A stretch of DNA of 64,000 bases, taken from NCBI RefSeq assembly GCF_006538365.1, contig NZ_BJKN01000002.1:331276-395275 (forward strand), read 5' to 3'. The stretch comes from Moorella sp. E308F. GTDB taxonomy: Bacteria > Bacillota > DSM-521 > Neomoorellales > Neomoorellaceae. A model generated the notes under the pieces. It worked only from the letters and a program-made list of their open reading frames with translations, ran no database searches and had not been told where the DNA came from. The translations under genes and the position numbers were made by a program. Of the stretch, positions 26,263 to 34,360 are shown piece by piece (position 1 is the first letter of the stretch; every line of letters begins with the position of its first letter).

Positions 26263-26391
26263 CTAATGTAACGGGACAACGATGCAGTTTTGTTTTTCTT
26301 CTTCAGCAGCCAGGACCTTTTGTAACTCCTGAGCGCTGACAAACCGGTAATCTACCTCTTCCCCGTTAATCCAGGTCAGCAGGTAATCCAT
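26263..26391 (-). CDS. 42-residue acidic protein, unknown
   Basis: The frame reads MDYLLTWINGEEVDYRFVSA, then QELQKVLAAEEEKQN and CIVVPLH. GGAGGAGGCGGGGGTT immediately precedes the ATG and a rho-independent terminator follows the stop, so it looks like a complete small transcription unit. No family recognised. Confidence 0.6.
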   Translation of the reverse strand: MDYLLTWINGEEVDYRFVSAQELQKVLAAEEEKQNCIVVPLH

Positions 26392-26608
26392 AACCCCCGC
26401 CTCCTCCGGTGTTTTGTATACACCATCCTGTCTTCAGGATAACACCTGGAGGAGAAAAATGCAAGGGGAAAATTAAAATTTAGTTAATTATTACTGGCGG
26501 TGGGTTTAGATTTAAATTGGTTTTACAAGGCTTTCTGAATATTAGCTGGCCATAGTTAACGGACGGCGATTTGTAGACAGATTCGCCGTGTGTTAGTAAG
26601 GTAGATAA

Positions 26609-26645
26609 AAATTAAGTCCCGCAAACTTTTGCGGGACTTAATTTT
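26609..26645. terminator. bidirectional terminator, formerly of tRNA-Lys
   Basis: AAGTCCCGCAAA and TTTGCGGGACTT form a near-perfect stem with A/T tracts on both sides, so it can work on both strands. It lies a few bases beyond the CCA end of the tRNA-Lys fragment, where the terminator of the original tRNA gene would be expected. Confidence 0.85.
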
Positions 26646-26648
26646 TCC

Positions 26649-26693
26649 TGGTGCGCCAGGTAGGCTTCGAACCCACGACCCGCTGATTAAGAG
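26649..26693 (-). other. 3' fragment of tRNA-Lys(CTT): attachment site of an integrated element
   Basis: Read on the minus strand, 45 nt match a tRNA from the anticodon loop (CTCTTAA) through the 3' anticodon strand (TCAGCGG), the T arm (GTGGGTTCGAAGCCTAC), the acceptor strand (CTGGCGC), discriminator A and CCA. Upstream of the anticodon loop the sequence stops matching a tRNA: no 5' anticodon strand, D arm or 5' acceptor strand. This is the duplicated part left by tyrosine-recombinase integration into a tRNA gene. An intact tRNA-Lys should lie at the other end of the element, outside the window. Confidence 0.8.
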
Positions 26694-26908
26694 ATATAAG
26701 ATCGCATTTTTCAGTACGTGCTCTCACGTGATCCGCTGTTATCCATGGTGATGCGAAGTCAGCATTTTCAAGGCTTCGGGAGATTTTTCATCTCATCTAG
26801 TGATGCCTCGTGATTTCTAATTATCCCCCGGTAGTAGTACGGGTAGTAGTCAAAATAGTAGTCAGAATGAAGGGGGGTTCCTGCAAGGATTCGCAATGCT
26901 TTTGAGGA
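26694..26908. other. gene-free stretch between attachment site and excisionase gene
   Basis: No gene is seen. It holds direct GTAGTAG repeats (about 26830-26870) and an ACGTG-CTCT-CACGT palindrome (26716-26729). This is where an integrase gene would normally be; none is present, so it may be deleted or lie at the other end. Confidence 0.45.
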
Positions 26909-27181
26909 TCATCTCACTGACTTTTTCAATTTCAAAGGGATAATCTTTTCTACCCCAGCGGCGGAATTCTCTTCGCAGGTTTTTTCCATCCACCGGAGCA
27001 ACGCTTCACGGGGGATACGGATGGTGCGACCGATTCTTATTGTCGGAAAATCCTTTCTGTTAGCGAGCTCATACGCCGCCGCCCGTCCTATCCTTAAAAG
27101 CCTCGCCACTTCAGGCACGGTGAGCACGGGGGGCAAATCGTCAGTCTCAAGTTTCTTGACAGTGGGTTCCGCTTCTTGCAT
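26909..27181 (-). CDS. excisionase-type helix-turn-helix protein
   Basis: The 90-residue protein has the MerR-like excisionase domain: PPVLTVPEVARLLRIGRAAA, YELANRKDFPTIRIGRTIRI and PREALLRWME. Such proteins bend DNA at attachment sites for element excision, or act as small regulators. GGAGGAGATGATTCA precedes the ATG. Its place next to a tRNA-Lys attachment fragment favours the excisionase role. Confidence 0.8.
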   Translation of the reverse strand: MQEAEPTVKKLETDDLPPVLTVPEVARLLRIGRAAAYELANRKDFPTIRIGRTIRIPREALLRWMEKTCEENSAAGVEKIIPLKLKKSVR

Positions 27182-27214
27182 TGAATCATCTCCTCCGGTC
27201 GAAAAATGGCACCG

Positions 27215-27248
27215 GAAAAGAACAGCCCTGGCGTGAGCCAGGGCTGTT
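27215..27248 (-). terminator. terminator of the pseudopilin operon
   Basis: A perfect 12-bp stem AACAGCCCTGGC/GCCAGGGCTGTT closes a GTGA loop and is followed on the minus strand by CTTTTCC. It lies downstream of the LAGLIDADG-like gene. Confidence 0.8.
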
Positions 27249-27335
27249 GAGATTAACTCGGAAAATTATAAGCGTACTGCTCTTATTACAGTTTGTGATT
27301 CACATAAACTATAAATCCATTCTTTATTAAGTGCT

Positions 27336-28022
27336 TTATATGTTTTCATTTCCCCGTAAAACTCCTTCGAACCTCGCCCTTACCAACAGGTTGTACAGCT
27401 CTGCTCCAGCGTAGAGCCAATCCACCACGGTCCGGAAGCTCTTTCCATAGTAGTAAAGCGCCACCGTGGCTTCATTCACCGTTTTCTGCAACGTCCGTAG
27501 GGGCAGCCCTGTACCGGTAGCTATAACGCGGTTTATATCGTCCATAAGCACCCTGTTCCCGTACACCCTCAGCCTGGGCGTCAACGTCCTCTTCCGCCCG
27601 ATCCGAGTTACATCCGCGCTTCCGTGCAGCTCGACCCACGCCCGTACGAAGCCCCGGTCGTCTAAAGGGCCGTGCGGGTACGGCCTCTCCGGGGCCTTCC
27701 TGGGCGTCCAGCCGTAGCGTTCTAGAATGGTTTTCACGGCGGCCACGTCTGCCGCGCGGGTTATTTTCAGCCGCCACTGTGTACCAGTGTTTGAATGGCT
27801 TTCATGCCCGCAAGATGCTATTCTAAAATACTGTTTAACCACTTCGATATACCATCTGTCGCGGTGGCGGAGCCAATAGCCTTCATCGGATATGGAGAAG
27901 GCACCCCAAAGTATACCCAGTATGTATGCACCCAAATCGGTTGTTGGGTCAAAAATTTTGCATAATCTATCTCCGCATTTTTGAGAGAGGTTCTGCTCAC
28001 GAAGAAGAATATCGTCCTTCAT
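27336..28022 (-). CDS. LAGLIDADG-like (homing-endonuclease-type) protein
   Basis: The 228-residue protein carries AYILGILWGAFSISDEGYWL at about residues 32-51, which has the helix-plus-acidic pattern of a LAGLIDADG motif. A second half contains RVYGNRVLMDDINRVIATGT and YYYGKSFRTVVDWLY, as in the LAGLIDADG_3 type domain. Its start overlaps the stop of the upstream pseudopilin gene (ATGA), so it is translated with that operon. It could be a free-standing endonuclease or a domesticated DNA-binding relative. Confidence 0.5.
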   Translation of the reverse strand: MKDDILLREQNLSQKCGDRLCKIFDPTTDLGAYILGILWGAFSISDEGYWLRHRDRWYIEVVKQYFRIASCGHESHSNTGTQWRLKITRAADVAAVKTILERYGWTPRKAPERPYPHGPLDDRGFVRAWVELHGSADVTRIGRKRTLTPRLRVYGNRVLMDDINRVIATGTGLPLRTLQKTVNEATVALYYYGKSFRTVVDWLYAGAELYNLLVRARFEGVLRGNENI

Positions 28023-28567
28023 TCTCTGCTTGCCAGGTTCCGTGGTAGTATTTTGGTAGCCAAAGTAATGTCGCTTTTTGTATTTACATCGCTGCCCTGG
28101 CCTATTTCTAAAGTTATGCTGACCAGCTTCCCGCTATCAGGTTTTACCATGAAATTCTTTACGTTTCCAGCTATTTGCACCCCGCCGGTTTCATTAATGA
28201 CTACTGACCCGTTGTCTGGATGTACGCTTCTATAAAGTACACCATCATTTAAATAATAGCTGACAACGCTTGTTCCTGCCAGATAGGCGAACCTGCTGTA
28301 ATCCGGCGAATCAAATGTAACCGCCCCGGCGCCCCTTATCCCTTCAACCCTAGCGCCATTATTCGTAAATCCGTCGCAGATTTCTTCCATCACCTTCACT
28401 GCTGCGTCCTGAGTGTTTGTCTGTCTAAAAGCCTTGGTGTTAGCCTGCCAGCCGCGGAGATAGATATCATAGATAGGAATCGCGATTAGCCCGATAATAG
28501 CGACAACAACCATAACTTCTACTAAGGTAAAACCCTTGCTATCCCTTAAATGCTCTCGTAGCATCAA
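28019..28567 (-). CDS. type IV pseudopilin-like protein (PilW/PulJ type)
   Basis: The 182-residue protein has a class III signal: SKGFTLVEVMVVVAIIGLIA, where prepilin peptidase cuts after G and Glu follows at +5. The long hydrophobic helix then leads into a globular domain. It overlaps the neighbouring pseudopilin by 4 nt. It probably assembles into a short pilus or pseudopilus at the cell envelope. Confidence 0.85.
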   Translation of the reverse strand: MMLREHLRDSKGFTLVEVMVVVAIIGLIAIPIYDIYLRGWQANTKAFRQTNTQDAAVKVMEEICDGFTNNGARVEGIRGAGAVTFDSPDYSRFAYLAGTSVVSYYLNDGVLYRSVHPDNGSVVINETGGVQIAGNVKNFMVKPDSGKLVSITLEIGQGSDVNTKSDITLATKILPRNLASRE

Positions 28568-28956
28568 ATCCCCCCTTTATAGAGGAGAAAAGTCAGAGAA
28601 TCAACCATGTTACCGTTCTTATCCAGTTCCAGCGTAACTTTTTTTACCACAGCGCTCCCACACTGGCCCGGCATTGAATTTATCGTGCTGACATTTTGTT
28701 TAAGCGTCCACGCGCTCCCGCCATAGTTAGGATAAGCCGTCTCGCCAACAGGCAGGTTGTCATATCCAGCAGCTTTAATTTCCTCCGCCCGCTGCTGGAG
28801 GAGGTAACTGGCGACAGACCTGTCGCGGCCGCGGTAAAGCATCATGATGCCATTGGTCAGCGCCCCCATAAAAGGTACGAGCACAATTATAAGCAAAGAA
28901 ACCGCAATCACCATTTCTACAAGGGTAAAGCCGTCCTGCTTTCGTCCGCATCGCAT
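28564..28956 (-). CDS. type IV pseudopilin-like protein (PilV/PulI type)
   Basis: From the ATG at 28956 the protein is about 130 residues: RCGRKQDGFTLVEMVIAVSL, a class III signal and hydrophobic helix, then a small domain with QQRAEEIKAAGYDNLPVG, typical of PilV-like minor pilins. GGGGGAATAATTAT precedes this ATG; a 20-codon upstream extension overlaps the previous gene and is unlikely. Confidence 0.82.
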   Translation of the reverse strand: MRCGRKQDGFTLVEMVIAVSLLIIVLVPFMGALTNGIMMLYRGRDRSVASYLLQQRAEEIKAAGYDNLPVGETAYPNYGGSAWTLKQNVSTINSMPGQCGSAVVKKVTLELDKNGNMVDSLTFLLYKGGI

Positions 28957-28960
28957 ATAA

Positions 28961-30544
28961 TTATTCCCCCGCCCAAGAACCGGCCTGGATTTTCCAGGTG
29001 CCATTGCTCCCGCCACCGACGTTCTTCAAGCTTTCATCATAGTTAATAGCTGCATGGTTTTTTAAACTTACCTGCTGGCCTACTACACCACCATTTATTG
29101 TGGCGTTATTGCCAATATTAACCTGGCCAGTCGCATTAAACAGGCCGGCTTTAATGGCGGCATTGTTGTTTACATCCACGTCATGGCTTTTGTCGGTCGT
29201 CAGATAAAAGAGCAGGTTGGCCGCCGGTATGGTTCCCAGACGACAGTTATTGCCCGCGTCTAAATCGCCTTTAATGTAAAAGACTGCCGGTTGCATTTGG
29301 GTTAAAGTAACGCCGTTTTGGAATGAGGCATCGTTGCCGATATACCACGTTGTCATCCCCAAAAGGTTTAAGCTGCTGTTGTTTTCCAGATGCAGGTCTC
29401 TTGAGATGTAAAATGTGACCTGGCCGTTGACTGTAAGGCCGGCATTATTGTCGAGCTGGAAATCTCCGGTCACATATATGTTCGCTGGGCCGGTGATAGT
29501 GGTGCTTTTGTTGTTTTGCAACTCAAAGCTGGTAAAACAGTGGTCGCCGGGCCCCACACCCTGCCCGGGGTTTAACGTTTCCGGGTTCAGGGCCGGTGGG
29601 ACAGCGGGTAGATTGAATGTTATCGCTGGATACTGGTAACCTTCATAATAGCCATCTTCCTCGGGTTGGGCGCTCAAGTCCACTATAGCCTGGGGGAACA
29701 AAGTCTCACCCACATAGTAGACCATCAGGCTTGCCGTATTTTTGACACCCCGGTACGTGCCCGTAGATGTTATTTTTAACTTGTCGCTTCCTGCGGGAAT
29801 GAGCTGGACGCTGTAAGAAGCGTCGCTGCCCATTACCGCAGGGTCGCTGTTGATCTGTGCCGGCTGTTCGCCTTTTTCGATAAGGTGATAGAGGGCATCA
29901 TTAATCCCCGACTCGGCCAGGTAAAGGGCTTTGGTTTTGTTATCCCAATAGGTTGCATTTTTGTAGTTAGTTAGGACCAGAGAATAAATAGCTGTGATAA
30001 GGAATGACAGTATAACTATGACAATAAGGGTTAACGGTAAAACGGCCCCTTTCTTGTCGCGAAGTATTCTGGAGATGGAATATTGCTTTTCTTCCAGCCA
30101 GGAACGGACTTCCCGTGCTATGCCGAAACAAATAAAGACAATACCGGTAAATAAAGCAATATCTGCTAAATTGGCGGCAACCCCAAGATTAGGCAGTAGT
30201 ATGTAATCTACGACGTATCCCTGTATCAGCCAGGATAGGCCGTTGCTAATGGCGCCGCCGGCAGCCAGCCCCGTCCCCAAGTATAATCTGAAATCTTTAT
30301 GGGGTGGATTATACCTTGCAAGGTAGAATACACAGACAATTATTATTGCGAAAAGTAAAATTCGGCCTGCGAAAGAGGGGCCAAAGGGGCAAAAGGGATT
30401 AACTGCTGGCCCGAAGCTTATGCCTTCCAAAATGGTTATTGGCTGGGGAATCATATATCTGGCCGTCAATTTGATTATCTGATCGCAGAGAATAATTCCT
30501 AATCCCAGAAATAGATGATGCATGGGTTTTACATTGTTTTGCAT
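28961..30544 (-). CDS. fusion of a signal-peptidase-II-like (LspA) domain with a PilX-like pilus protein
   Basis: The protein has 527 residues. Residues 1-150 have four membrane helices with DQIIK at 21-25 and the LspA catalytic aspartate pair in GYVVDY (D113) and NLADIA (D128). From 164 a new unit begins with KKGAVLPLTLIVIVILSFLI, the PilX N-terminal helix, followed by YLAESGINDALYHL and a beta-repeat region with many N-rich turns (NNAGLTV, ENNSSLNL, GNNATING), like the DUF7305 surface domain. No start codon or ribosome site occurs at the junction, so the fusion appears real. It heads an operon with two pseudopilins. Confidence 0.75.
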   Translation of the reverse strand: MQNNVKPMHHLFLGLGIILCDQIIKLTARYMIPQPITILEGISFGPAVNPFCPFGPSFAGRILLFAIIIVCVFYLARYNPPHKDFRLYLGTGLAAGGAISNGLSWLIQGYVVDYILLPNLGVAANLADIALFTGIVFICFGIAREVRSWLEEKQYSISRILRDKKGAVLPLTLIVIVILSFLITAIYSLVLTNYKNATYWDNKTKALYLAESGINDALYHLIEKGEQPAQINSDPAVMGSDASYSVQLIPAGSDKLKITSTGTYRGVKNTASLMVYYVGETLFPQAIVDLSAQPEEDGYYEGYQYPAITFNLPAVPPALNPETLNPGQGVGPGDHCFTSFELQNNKSTTITGPANIYVTGDFQLDNNAGLTVNGQVTFYISRDLHLENNSSLNLLGMTTWYIGNDASFQNGVTLTQMQPAVFYIKGDLDAGNNCRLGTIPAANLLFYLTTDKSHDVDVNNNAAIKAGLFNATGQVNIGNNATINGGVVGQQVSLKNHAAINYDESLKNVGGGSNGTWKIQAGSWAGE

Positions 30545-30577
30545 CTCGTACTTCTCACAATTTTGCTTTAGATATTT

Positions 30578-30763
30578 TTACAGCAAGTCAGGGTGATGGC
30601 CGCAGCCTACCGCCGGGCTGCAGCCTTTAACCCGGCTTGCTGTTTCGCTCCGCTGATAGATTCTTCGACAAGATATTTGTTCTTCCTTCTTTTTTCTGCA
30701 TCGCCTGCAAATAGTCACCCGAGTCCCCTGTAAACTACTTTGGCTTATCACCTCCATCAACAT
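30578..30763 (-). ncRNA. GC-rich structured leader upstream of the pilin operon (candidate regulatory RNA)
   Basis: Within a gene-free gap of about 400 bases the minus strand contains GGAGGTGATAAGCC, then AACAGCAAGCCGGGTTAAAGG and AGCCCGGCGGTAGGCTGCGGCC. The last part can form GC-rich stems and recalls, without matching fully, the 3' half of c-di-GMP-I riboswitches (GCAAAGCC ... GGUAGCCGG). A 61-codon frame covers it but lacks a ribosome site. Class assignment is uncertain. The left part of the gap (30820-30842) has a separate CCCCTG/CAGGGG inverted repeat. Confidence 0.25.
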
Positions 30764-30945
30764 GGCAGTTTGTGCTGTTAATCGTTTGGAAATATTTTTA
30801 GCCTCTTAATGTTTTTCCCACCCCTGTTATATTACCCAGGGGCAAGTGGCCACTACCTTTAAATTCTACGAAATCGGGGACAACGCCTTACTTGCCGATA
30901 ATAGGTTAATTATTTTATGGTTACTATAAAATTCATAGTTAAATG

Positions 30946-32256
30946 TTAAATAAATTCGATATCATTAAAGTTCAACATAATTCTCCACGCTCCACGATTG
31001 GAATTCCTAGTTAATGGCTTACAGTTATTATCTACATAGATTAACCTAAAAGAATGCTCAATAGTAACTTTATCTGTATTTTTCTTTTCAAATGTCAATT
31101 TGACCTTTATTTCTGTAATCGCAGGTGCTCTATCTTCTACCGATATAAATTTAAAGTCAATCAATCTTTTTCCCTGAAAAATCTTTCTTATTTCTCCTGC
31201 TAGTTTTTTTATAGAATCATCTGAGGGAAAAAGCTTTGTAGTTAAAAGTGCCATTTTGCCATAATTACCTTTAAAAAGATACTCAAAATATTCTACTAAT
31301 GTTTTCTCCGGGCTCCCCTCTTGGTAATCGGAGACCTGCCCTTTTTCCGGGAAATCAGCATTAACATTAAGTGTTCGCGGTTCCCATTGTTCAATTAGTT
31401 TTTTCTCATTCTGTATCTGGTTATATTGTTCTAAAGAATCTTTGATTGATTGAATTGATTCTTTAATAGTAGGTGCTTTAAATTCTTTATTTATCCCTTT
31501 TTTCCCACTTTTAACAGCTCTTGCCCAATCACCGAGTGCAAATAAAGTTGCCCATGTTTTAAGAGCAATTATTTTGTTGTCATATCCTAAATCACGCCCA
31601 TGCAAGATGCCATGCCTATATGGAAGATATATTTCATCAGTGCTTGTCTTTTTTCTTGATTCTCCTAGAATTTTAGTCAATGTATTTAAGCCGCTATCAT
31701 GGGCTGCTATCGAATCCCAAACATTTAAATCAATGCCAGTTGCAAAAAATCCTTTTTGCTCAATGTCGTTAACAAAACCATCAATCATCATAAGCACAAC
31801 CGGTATACATGCATGATATCTGCCCGCAATATAGTCATCTAATGCTTTATGAATAAGTCTTATTCTAGGTTGAAATTCTTCTATACCTTTTAGTCTAGAA
31901 ATCATAAAAAGGAGGTTTTCTTTATTATCATAATAGTTAATCAAAACCTCTTCAGCTTTGTCCATTTTACCTTCTTCAGCAAATTTTACTGCTTCAGCCA
32001 TAATATCAAAGTTCATAGATTCATATGCAATCCATCCACGTTGAGCAAAATATTGGTTAAATTTATCTGGTATTTCCTGTAGTTGTTTAAATTTTTTGTC
32101 TATCTCTTGTAGTTCTTCAAAACTCTTTTTGATGCTTTCATTCTTAAAACCAAAAAAGTATGCCAACTTGTATATTGCCTTCAAGCTTTTAAATCCTTGT
32201 AAATTAAATTCCATTTCTTTAAAAGAATAATTATCCTTAATTTTTTTGCCTGACAT
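30946..32256 (-). CDS. unknown protein with HEPN-like motif and NTF2-like tail
   Basis: The gene encodes about 436 residues and is AT-rich compared with the core genes. A helical N-terminal half ends in LPYRHGILHGRDLGYDNKII; the RHGILH arrangement (R, four residues, H) and its setting match HEPN-type RNase or Abi-like proteins. A C-terminal part (about 320-440) with YFEYLFKGNYGKMALLTTKL and WRIMLNF looks like an NTF2-type fold. I choose the ATG at 32256, with GGTGATGTT before it, over one five codons upstream. No function is assigned; defence is suggested by the setting. Confidence 0.5.
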   Translation of the reverse strand: MSGKKIKDNYSFKEMEFNLQGFKSLKAIYKLAYFFGFKNESIKKSFEELQEIDKKFKQLQEIPDKFNQYFAQRGWIAYESMNFDIMAEAVKFAEEGKMDKAEEVLINYYDNKENLLFMISRLKGIEEFQPRIRLIHKALDDYIAGRYHACIPVVLMMIDGFVNDIEQKGFFATGIDLNVWDSIAAHDSGLNTLTKILGESRKKTSTDEIYLPYRHGILHGRDLGYDNKIIALKTWATLFALGDWARAVKSGKKGINKEFKAPTIKESIQSIKDSLEQYNQIQNEKKLIEQWEPRTLNVNADFPEKGQVSDYQEGSPEKTLVEYFEYLFKGNYGKMALLTTKLFPSDDSIKKLAGEIRKIFQGKRLIDFKFISVEDRAPAITEIKVKLTFEKKNTDKVTIEHSFRLIYVDNNCKPLTRNSNRGAWRIMLNFNDIEFI

Positions 32257-32322
32257 AACATCACCAACCACAATTTTGCTCTACCCTGAAAACCCATAAT
32301 CCTAGTTAAAGTATAAAGAGAC

Positions 32323-32363
32323 AAAAAACCTACTCGGCCTAACCCTTGAGCTTTTTGTTAGGC
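32323..32363 (-). terminator. terminator of the 537-residue protein gene
   Basis: GCCTAAC and GTTAGGC form a stem at 32337-32363. On the minus strand a run of six T follows a short spacer. Confidence 0.55.
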
Positions 32364-32658
32364 TGGTTCAGCTTAAAATATATAGAACCCTATCCCGCCC
32401 TCTCCAGAAGCGGCTCATAGGGCCGCGGAGTAAGGGGGGGCATACGTTTCCACACTGGAACAGCAGAGCCGGAGGTAACAGAGACGGCTCTGATACTGAA
32501 ACTTGCTGCGGCTACTAGCAGCTAACGTTCGTTTTGGACATTATTGAGGTTGGTTAATATAATGTTACATTCTTAATGAGCCTATCAGATTTTAACAAAT
32601 TGCTAGACGAATTGATCTTATAGTGGTTTAATTTTTTGCTATAATTATGCATTAGTCG
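32364..32658. other. gene-free stretch with a stem-loop
   Basis: No gene is seen. CAGAGCCG and CGGCTCTG pair at 32464-32492 around a 13-nt loop. The left half is GC-rich, unlike the AT-rich genes on either side, so it may be a remnant of other DNA. Confidence 0.4.
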
Positions 32659-34272
32659 TCAAACATTAGTATCCGGGAATATTATCCTTAAAATTTTATT
32701 AAGTAATTGCTGGCTTTTACAATTAATAAAGTCTGGTCTGCGCATAGGCAAGGAACTAATGTGGAGAAAGTTTTTGAAAGTTATGTTAGGATACAGCTTC
32801 GCTTTATTTTCTAAAATGCGGAAAATAGGGCGACCGTTCTTACGACTAATTAGATAGCATAGCAATTCAAATTCCTCAATATCTACATGGAAATATGCAT
32901 CGATTGGTAACTCGAAGTATTGATTAATCGTTTGCTGTATTTTATTTTCAAAAGGAAGCAGTGTGGGAAAGTTCTCCAGGGTCACGCCCATTAAATATAT
33001 ATTCTTTACATTAGATAGGTTAATGGGTATACCTGGCAGCTGAAATAGTTCTAATAAACGAGAATGCATCTGTCTGATGGGCTCGATTACCATCTTCGAC
33101 ATATCTTTATCAACTGAAGTGGGGTCCCCATCAACTAGCGAGCTTAATTTCATTCTTCTGGCTTTTCCCTCAACGACAAGTAGATTGTCTCCTAACTTCA
33201 ACATAATCTCAGGAGACCTTTTGCCTCCCCCTTTACCGTATCGAAATTCTGGCACAACTTCGTATGGAATGGGCGATTGCTTAACAGCCTCCTGCATTAA
33301 TAATCTAAGATAAATTTCAAACGGTCTCCCAATAAATCTTAAGAACCGATTATCTTGGTAGCAATAAGCGATTTTATGAAAGAGACCAATAAAAACTTGC
33401 TCCTGAACAAACTTAACCATGATAGGCAAAAAAATCTTCTTATCAATAAGAAGGAGAGGCTTGTCTTTGAATAATAAAAAATTCCAGGGGGAGTCTAAAG
33501 TCTGCCTTGCCCATTCGCTAGCATCATCAAACTCAACTAGAAGGGGTTTAATGATATCTTTGGATAAAGCAGTCTTGGAAAAAACTTCTTCTAAGTTCTT
33601 ACTCCAAACGGGACGAATCTCATAATCTTTATTCATAAATAGCGCAAACAAAGCACATACCGCTGCAAGATACTCTTCTAACGTGCAGCCATAATGCTTA
33701 TTAAATTCCGTATTGAAATCAACGTACTCCTTCTCGTTAAATAAAAGCTTATTCTGCGCCAATTCTATATACACATATGCAGCCCTTCCAATAGAAGAAT
33801 ACATATCCTGCTGCGAATTAAAAGCAGCATTTCTTAACATTTCATATTCAATATTAACAGGGTTACCGTCGCTTTCGTATAAATAGTCGGAAACAATCAG
33901 GCATAAATAAATTAGAATATTTATGCCCCTTCTTATCTCAACCCCACTTCCTAATTTATTTTTGTCACCATAAGCTAGTAACCATTTCCAGACAGTTAAT
34001 AAGCCCTGGTGACTATATAACATACGGTTTTGTAGACGATCTCTTATGGCAACGTGATTATTTTCATCTATTGATTCAATAAACGAAATGAAATGTTCTC
34101 TAATCCGATTATCATTAAGGGGTAAAGACGTTATCTGGGACAAAATGTTTAGTAACCCCCCCAAGGGAAGGGACTTGATAAAGCTAATAAGTTCCTGTTT
34201 ATCAAACTTTCTACCAAATAAATCACTAAAAGTTGCATAGATCTTCACGTATTTCAATATGCTATTAACCAC
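32659..34272 (-). CDS. unknown protein with a PD-(D/E)XK nuclease motif
   Basis: The AT-rich gene encodes 537 residues. The first 300 are mostly helical and unrecognised. At 353-373 RSPEIMLKLGDNLLVVEGKA followed by RR has the hydrophobic-strand pattern PE-IML...LLVVEGK of PD-(D/E)XK nucleases (E355, E368, K370). The gene stands alone near a type I restriction locus. A defence nuclease is likely but unproven. Confidence 0.5.
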   Translation of the reverse strand: MVNSILKYVKIYATFSDLFGRKFDKQELISFIKSLPLGGLLNILSQITSLPLNDNRIREHFISFIESIDENNHVAIRDRLQNRMLYSHQGLLTVWKWLLAYGDKNKLGSGVEIRRGINILIYLCLIVSDYLYESDGNPVNIEYEMLRNAAFNSQQDMYSSIGRAAYVYIELAQNKLLFNEKEYVDFNTEFNKHYGCTLEEYLAAVCALFALFMNKDYEIRPVWSKNLEEVFSKTALSKDIIKPLLVEFDDASEWARQTLDSPWNFLLFKDKPLLLIDKKIFLPIMVKFVQEQVFIGLFHKIAYCYQDNRFLRFIGRPFEIYLRLLMQEAVKQSPIPYEVVPEFRYGKGGGKRSPEIMLKLGDNLLVVEGKARRMKLSSLVDGDPTSVDKDMSKMVIEPIRQMHSRLLELFQLPGIPINLSNVKNIYLMGVTLENFPTLLPFENKIQQTINQYFELPIDAYFHVDIEEFELLCYLISRKNGRPIFRILENKAKLYPNITFKNFLHISSLPMRRPDFINCKSQQLLNKILRIIFPDTNV

Positions 34273-34360
34273 AAATAGTCGTCCCTTCTTTTATTGAACC
34301 CTAATACTTTGCCGCTAAATGTTTTCCTGCATAATATATAAGAATCCTATACTCAAACAA

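Noticed and set aside
26810-26875. GTAGTAG direct repeats as a CRISPR array or microsatellite
   Set aside because: Only a few short irregular copies with no spacers; more likely recombinase arm sites.
30578-30763. 61-codon Cys-containing frame upstream of the pilin operon
   Set aside because: It has no ribosome site, and the same bases form GC-rich stems; treated as a possible leader RNA.
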